Below, piece by piece: positions 62,734-64,000 of a stretch of 64,000 nucleotides of DNA (position 1 is the first letter of the stretch; each line of letters starts with the position of its first letter). Position numbers and translations under genes: made by a program. Below the pieces are notes generated by a model. The model was not told the DNA's origin, ran no database searches, and was given only the letters and a program-made list of their open reading frames with translations. Source of the DNA: Aquibacillus koreensis (GTDB lineage: Bacteria; Bacillota; Bacilli; Bacillales; Amphibacillaceae); the NCBI RefSeq assembly GCF_025154055.1, contig NZ_JAOALK010000053.1, positions 62,001-126,000 of the forward strand, read 5' to 3'.

Positions 62734-63306
62734 TTAATTCTTAGTCCGTTCCGATACCTTGCGCCCAAAGTAAAGCGTATCTACGCCGGGGCCACGGTGG
62801 TCCTTTAGCCGCTCCACCGTATCAAACTGAAGGGATTTTAAGATATGAATATGTGCGTCATTTGATGACCATGTTCTTGTAGTAAGATAAGGCTCCTCTA
62901 ACCCCTGCTGTTTAATATCATCCTTCATAAATTGATATAACTTTCTCGTTATTCCATAGTTTCTATAGTCTCGTTTAATACAAATCGTGGTGATGTAATT
63001 GCTTGGCGAATAGTTTTTCAACTCTTCCGTATAATAATTGCTTTTAAACGTCATAAAACCAATAACATGATTCTTTTCTTCATCTATAGCCAAAATAAAA
63101 TGCTGCTCCGTCATTTTTTCAAAATAAGAAAAAGGCTTGATATCCTGCCCTTCTGATGATGATAATGTCGACTGCGTGGAGCTTTCACGCGCTGAGAGTG
63201 GCGGTACGAATTCTTTGTCACATTCACAAAGAATGTCCCAGATCTGATTTCGTATTGATTTCTCTGTTTTAGGAATAACCCTTTTTATAGCAAACGTTAA
63301 TTTCAA
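62734..63306 (-). CDS. GNAT-family N-acetyltransferase
   Basis: A 190-residue acetyltransferase. The GNAT core lies at about 75-165, with motif A TICIKRDYRNYGITRKLYQFM forming the acetyl-CoA pyrophosphate loop (R-x-x-G-I/x) and a C-terminal TRTWSSNDAHIHILKSLQF motif B. It begins 3 bp after the methyltransferase gene, so the two are co-transcribed. The substrate is unknown. Confidence 0.85.
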   Translation of the reverse strand: MKLTFAIKRVIPKTEKSIRNQIWDILCECDKEFVPPLSARESSTQSTLSSSEGQDIKPFSYFEKMTEQHFILAIDEEKNHVIGFMTFKSNYYTEELKNYSPSNYITTICIKRDYRNYGITRKLYQFMKDDIKQQGLEEPYLTTRTWSSNDAHIHILKSLQFDTVERLKDHRGPGVDTLYFGRKVSERTKN

Positions 63307-63309
63307 CGA

Positions 63310-63999
63310 TTAATCTCCCTTCGTGGCAAATGCATATAATCGATGTGTATATTGATTGACCTTTTCCACTTCGCATAAATTGAAATACGTCCGCTTTAGC
63401 TTTTTCTTTAGATTCTCATCTGGTAAATGATTAAGATACGGAAGCATTCCTGCATTGGCGAAGTTTTCTACTAAATTCGGATATTCACTACCATCCGTCT
63501 CTACACTATCAATACGCACATCTCGAAACCCGATGAAGCCTAAGAGGCTATGAAATTGTGACTTAGTAGGGTAGAAAATTGGATACGTCCAGTTTTGGTA
63601 ATACATATTAAAGTCAAGTTCATCGATGGCTTTTTTCACTTTTTCGTGTAAGCCAGCATAACATTCAGATCCACCTTGGTGAACCGCCAATTTCCCACCG
63701 TTTTTTAAGCTGTTATAAATTTTGGTGTACATTTTTTCACTATCTACAATCCAATGTAAGGCTGCATTACTAAACACTAAATCATATTGTTCGTTTTCAT
63801 CTAGATCAATCGCATCCTTACAATAAAAATGAATATTTTCTTGCGCGATCCCTTCGCTTTGACGATTCTCTATTGCTTTGTCAATCATGCTTTGTGAAAT
63901 GTCACAGGCATCAATAGAAACACTTGGTTCTTTCCTGAATAATTCTACTGTAGTCTTCCCATTTCCACAGCCGATGTCTAATACCCTTGCGTTTTTCAT
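63310..63999 (-). CDS. SAM-dependent methyltransferase (partial at window edge)
   Basis: At least 229 residues. The SAM-binding motif I VLDIGCGNGKTT sits right at the visible N-terminus, followed by ISIDACDIS-like motif II, CKDAID and LVFSNAALHWIVD. Class I methyltransferases normally have 30-50 residues before motif I, so the visible ATG is probably internal and the gene likely continues past base 64000. The layout resembles trans-aconitate/malonyl-ACP methyltransferase relatives. The substrate is unknown. Confidence 0.85.
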   Translation of the reverse strand: MKNARVLDIGCGNGKTTVELFRKEPSVSIDACDISQSMIDKAIENRQSEGIAQENIHFYCKDAIDLDENEQYDLVFSNAALHWIVDSEKMYTKIYNSLKNGGKLAVHQGGSECYAGLHEKVKKAIDELDFNMYYQNWTYPIFYPTKSQFHSLLGFIGFRDVRIDSVETDGSEYPNLVENFANAGMLPYLNHLPDENLKKKLKRTYFNLCEVEKVNQYTHRLYAFATKGD

Positions 64000-64000
64000 T

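Overview
The window comes from a low-GC, endospore-forming Gram-positive bacterium, most likely a Bacillaceae member of the Oceanobacillus/Virgibacillus/Gracilibacillus kind. The evidence is two GerA-type spore germination operons, a collagen-like presumed spore-surface protein, sortase and cell-wall anchor signals, GGAGG-type ribosome binding sites with many GTG and TTG starts, and intrinsic terminators. No rRNA, tRNA, CRISPR array or prophage module is visible.

Layout. 1-2400: a small membrane protein, then a wall-anchored fasciclin protein with its own class B sortase. 2500-6215: germinant receptor operon 1 (+). 6369-22797 (-): a long catabolic block: SDR, ketopantoate-reductase-like enzyme, GntR regulator, complete Dpp/Opp-type ABC importer, then AstE-like deacylase, amidase, M20, creatininase-like and DUF885-like hydrolases, with an M28 peptidase and a second SDR downstream. 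23564-28835 (-): a membrane-anchored NagZ-like glycosidase and germinant receptor operon 2. 29108-32884: a small membrane protein, a collagen/beta-helix protein and a REP-associated tyrosine transposase (RAYT). 33517-34620: a GH11-CBM36 xylanase. 34730-40151 (-): MFS exporter, isochorismatase-like hydrolase, NMT1-type ABC importer and a small unknown protein. 40527-46804 (+): HAD phosphatase, carbohydrate-type ABC importer without its own ATPase, MBL-fold hydrolase and DeoR regulator. 46879-48624 (-): chemoreceptor. Then a ROK kinase, an orphan secY, a 1991-residue surface phosphoesterase with three lamin-tail domains, a small excisionase-like protein, an orphan lysine N-hydroxylase, small membrane genes, an HPr-like protein, and a GNAT/methyltransferase pair at the edge.

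The most striking feature is a dispersed repeat that gene annotation does not explain. Sixteen clear copies of a roughly 55-base unit (GGGGTCAGACCC, then TGTCGAAAGACA, then a TGTCC...GGACA hairpin) and one rearranged copy are scattered through the window. Six pairs face each other as inverted repeats, 140 to 3417 bp end to end. The window also holds one apparently intact RAYT and one decayed RAYT, each near such repeats, so this looks like a REP/REPIN-RAYT system in a Firmicute. Many copies start within 3-13 bp of a stop codon in a constant orientation, and two copies overlap gene ends and encode the protein C-termini. One repeat-bounded segment carries an excisionase-like gene and another carries the collagen-like gene.
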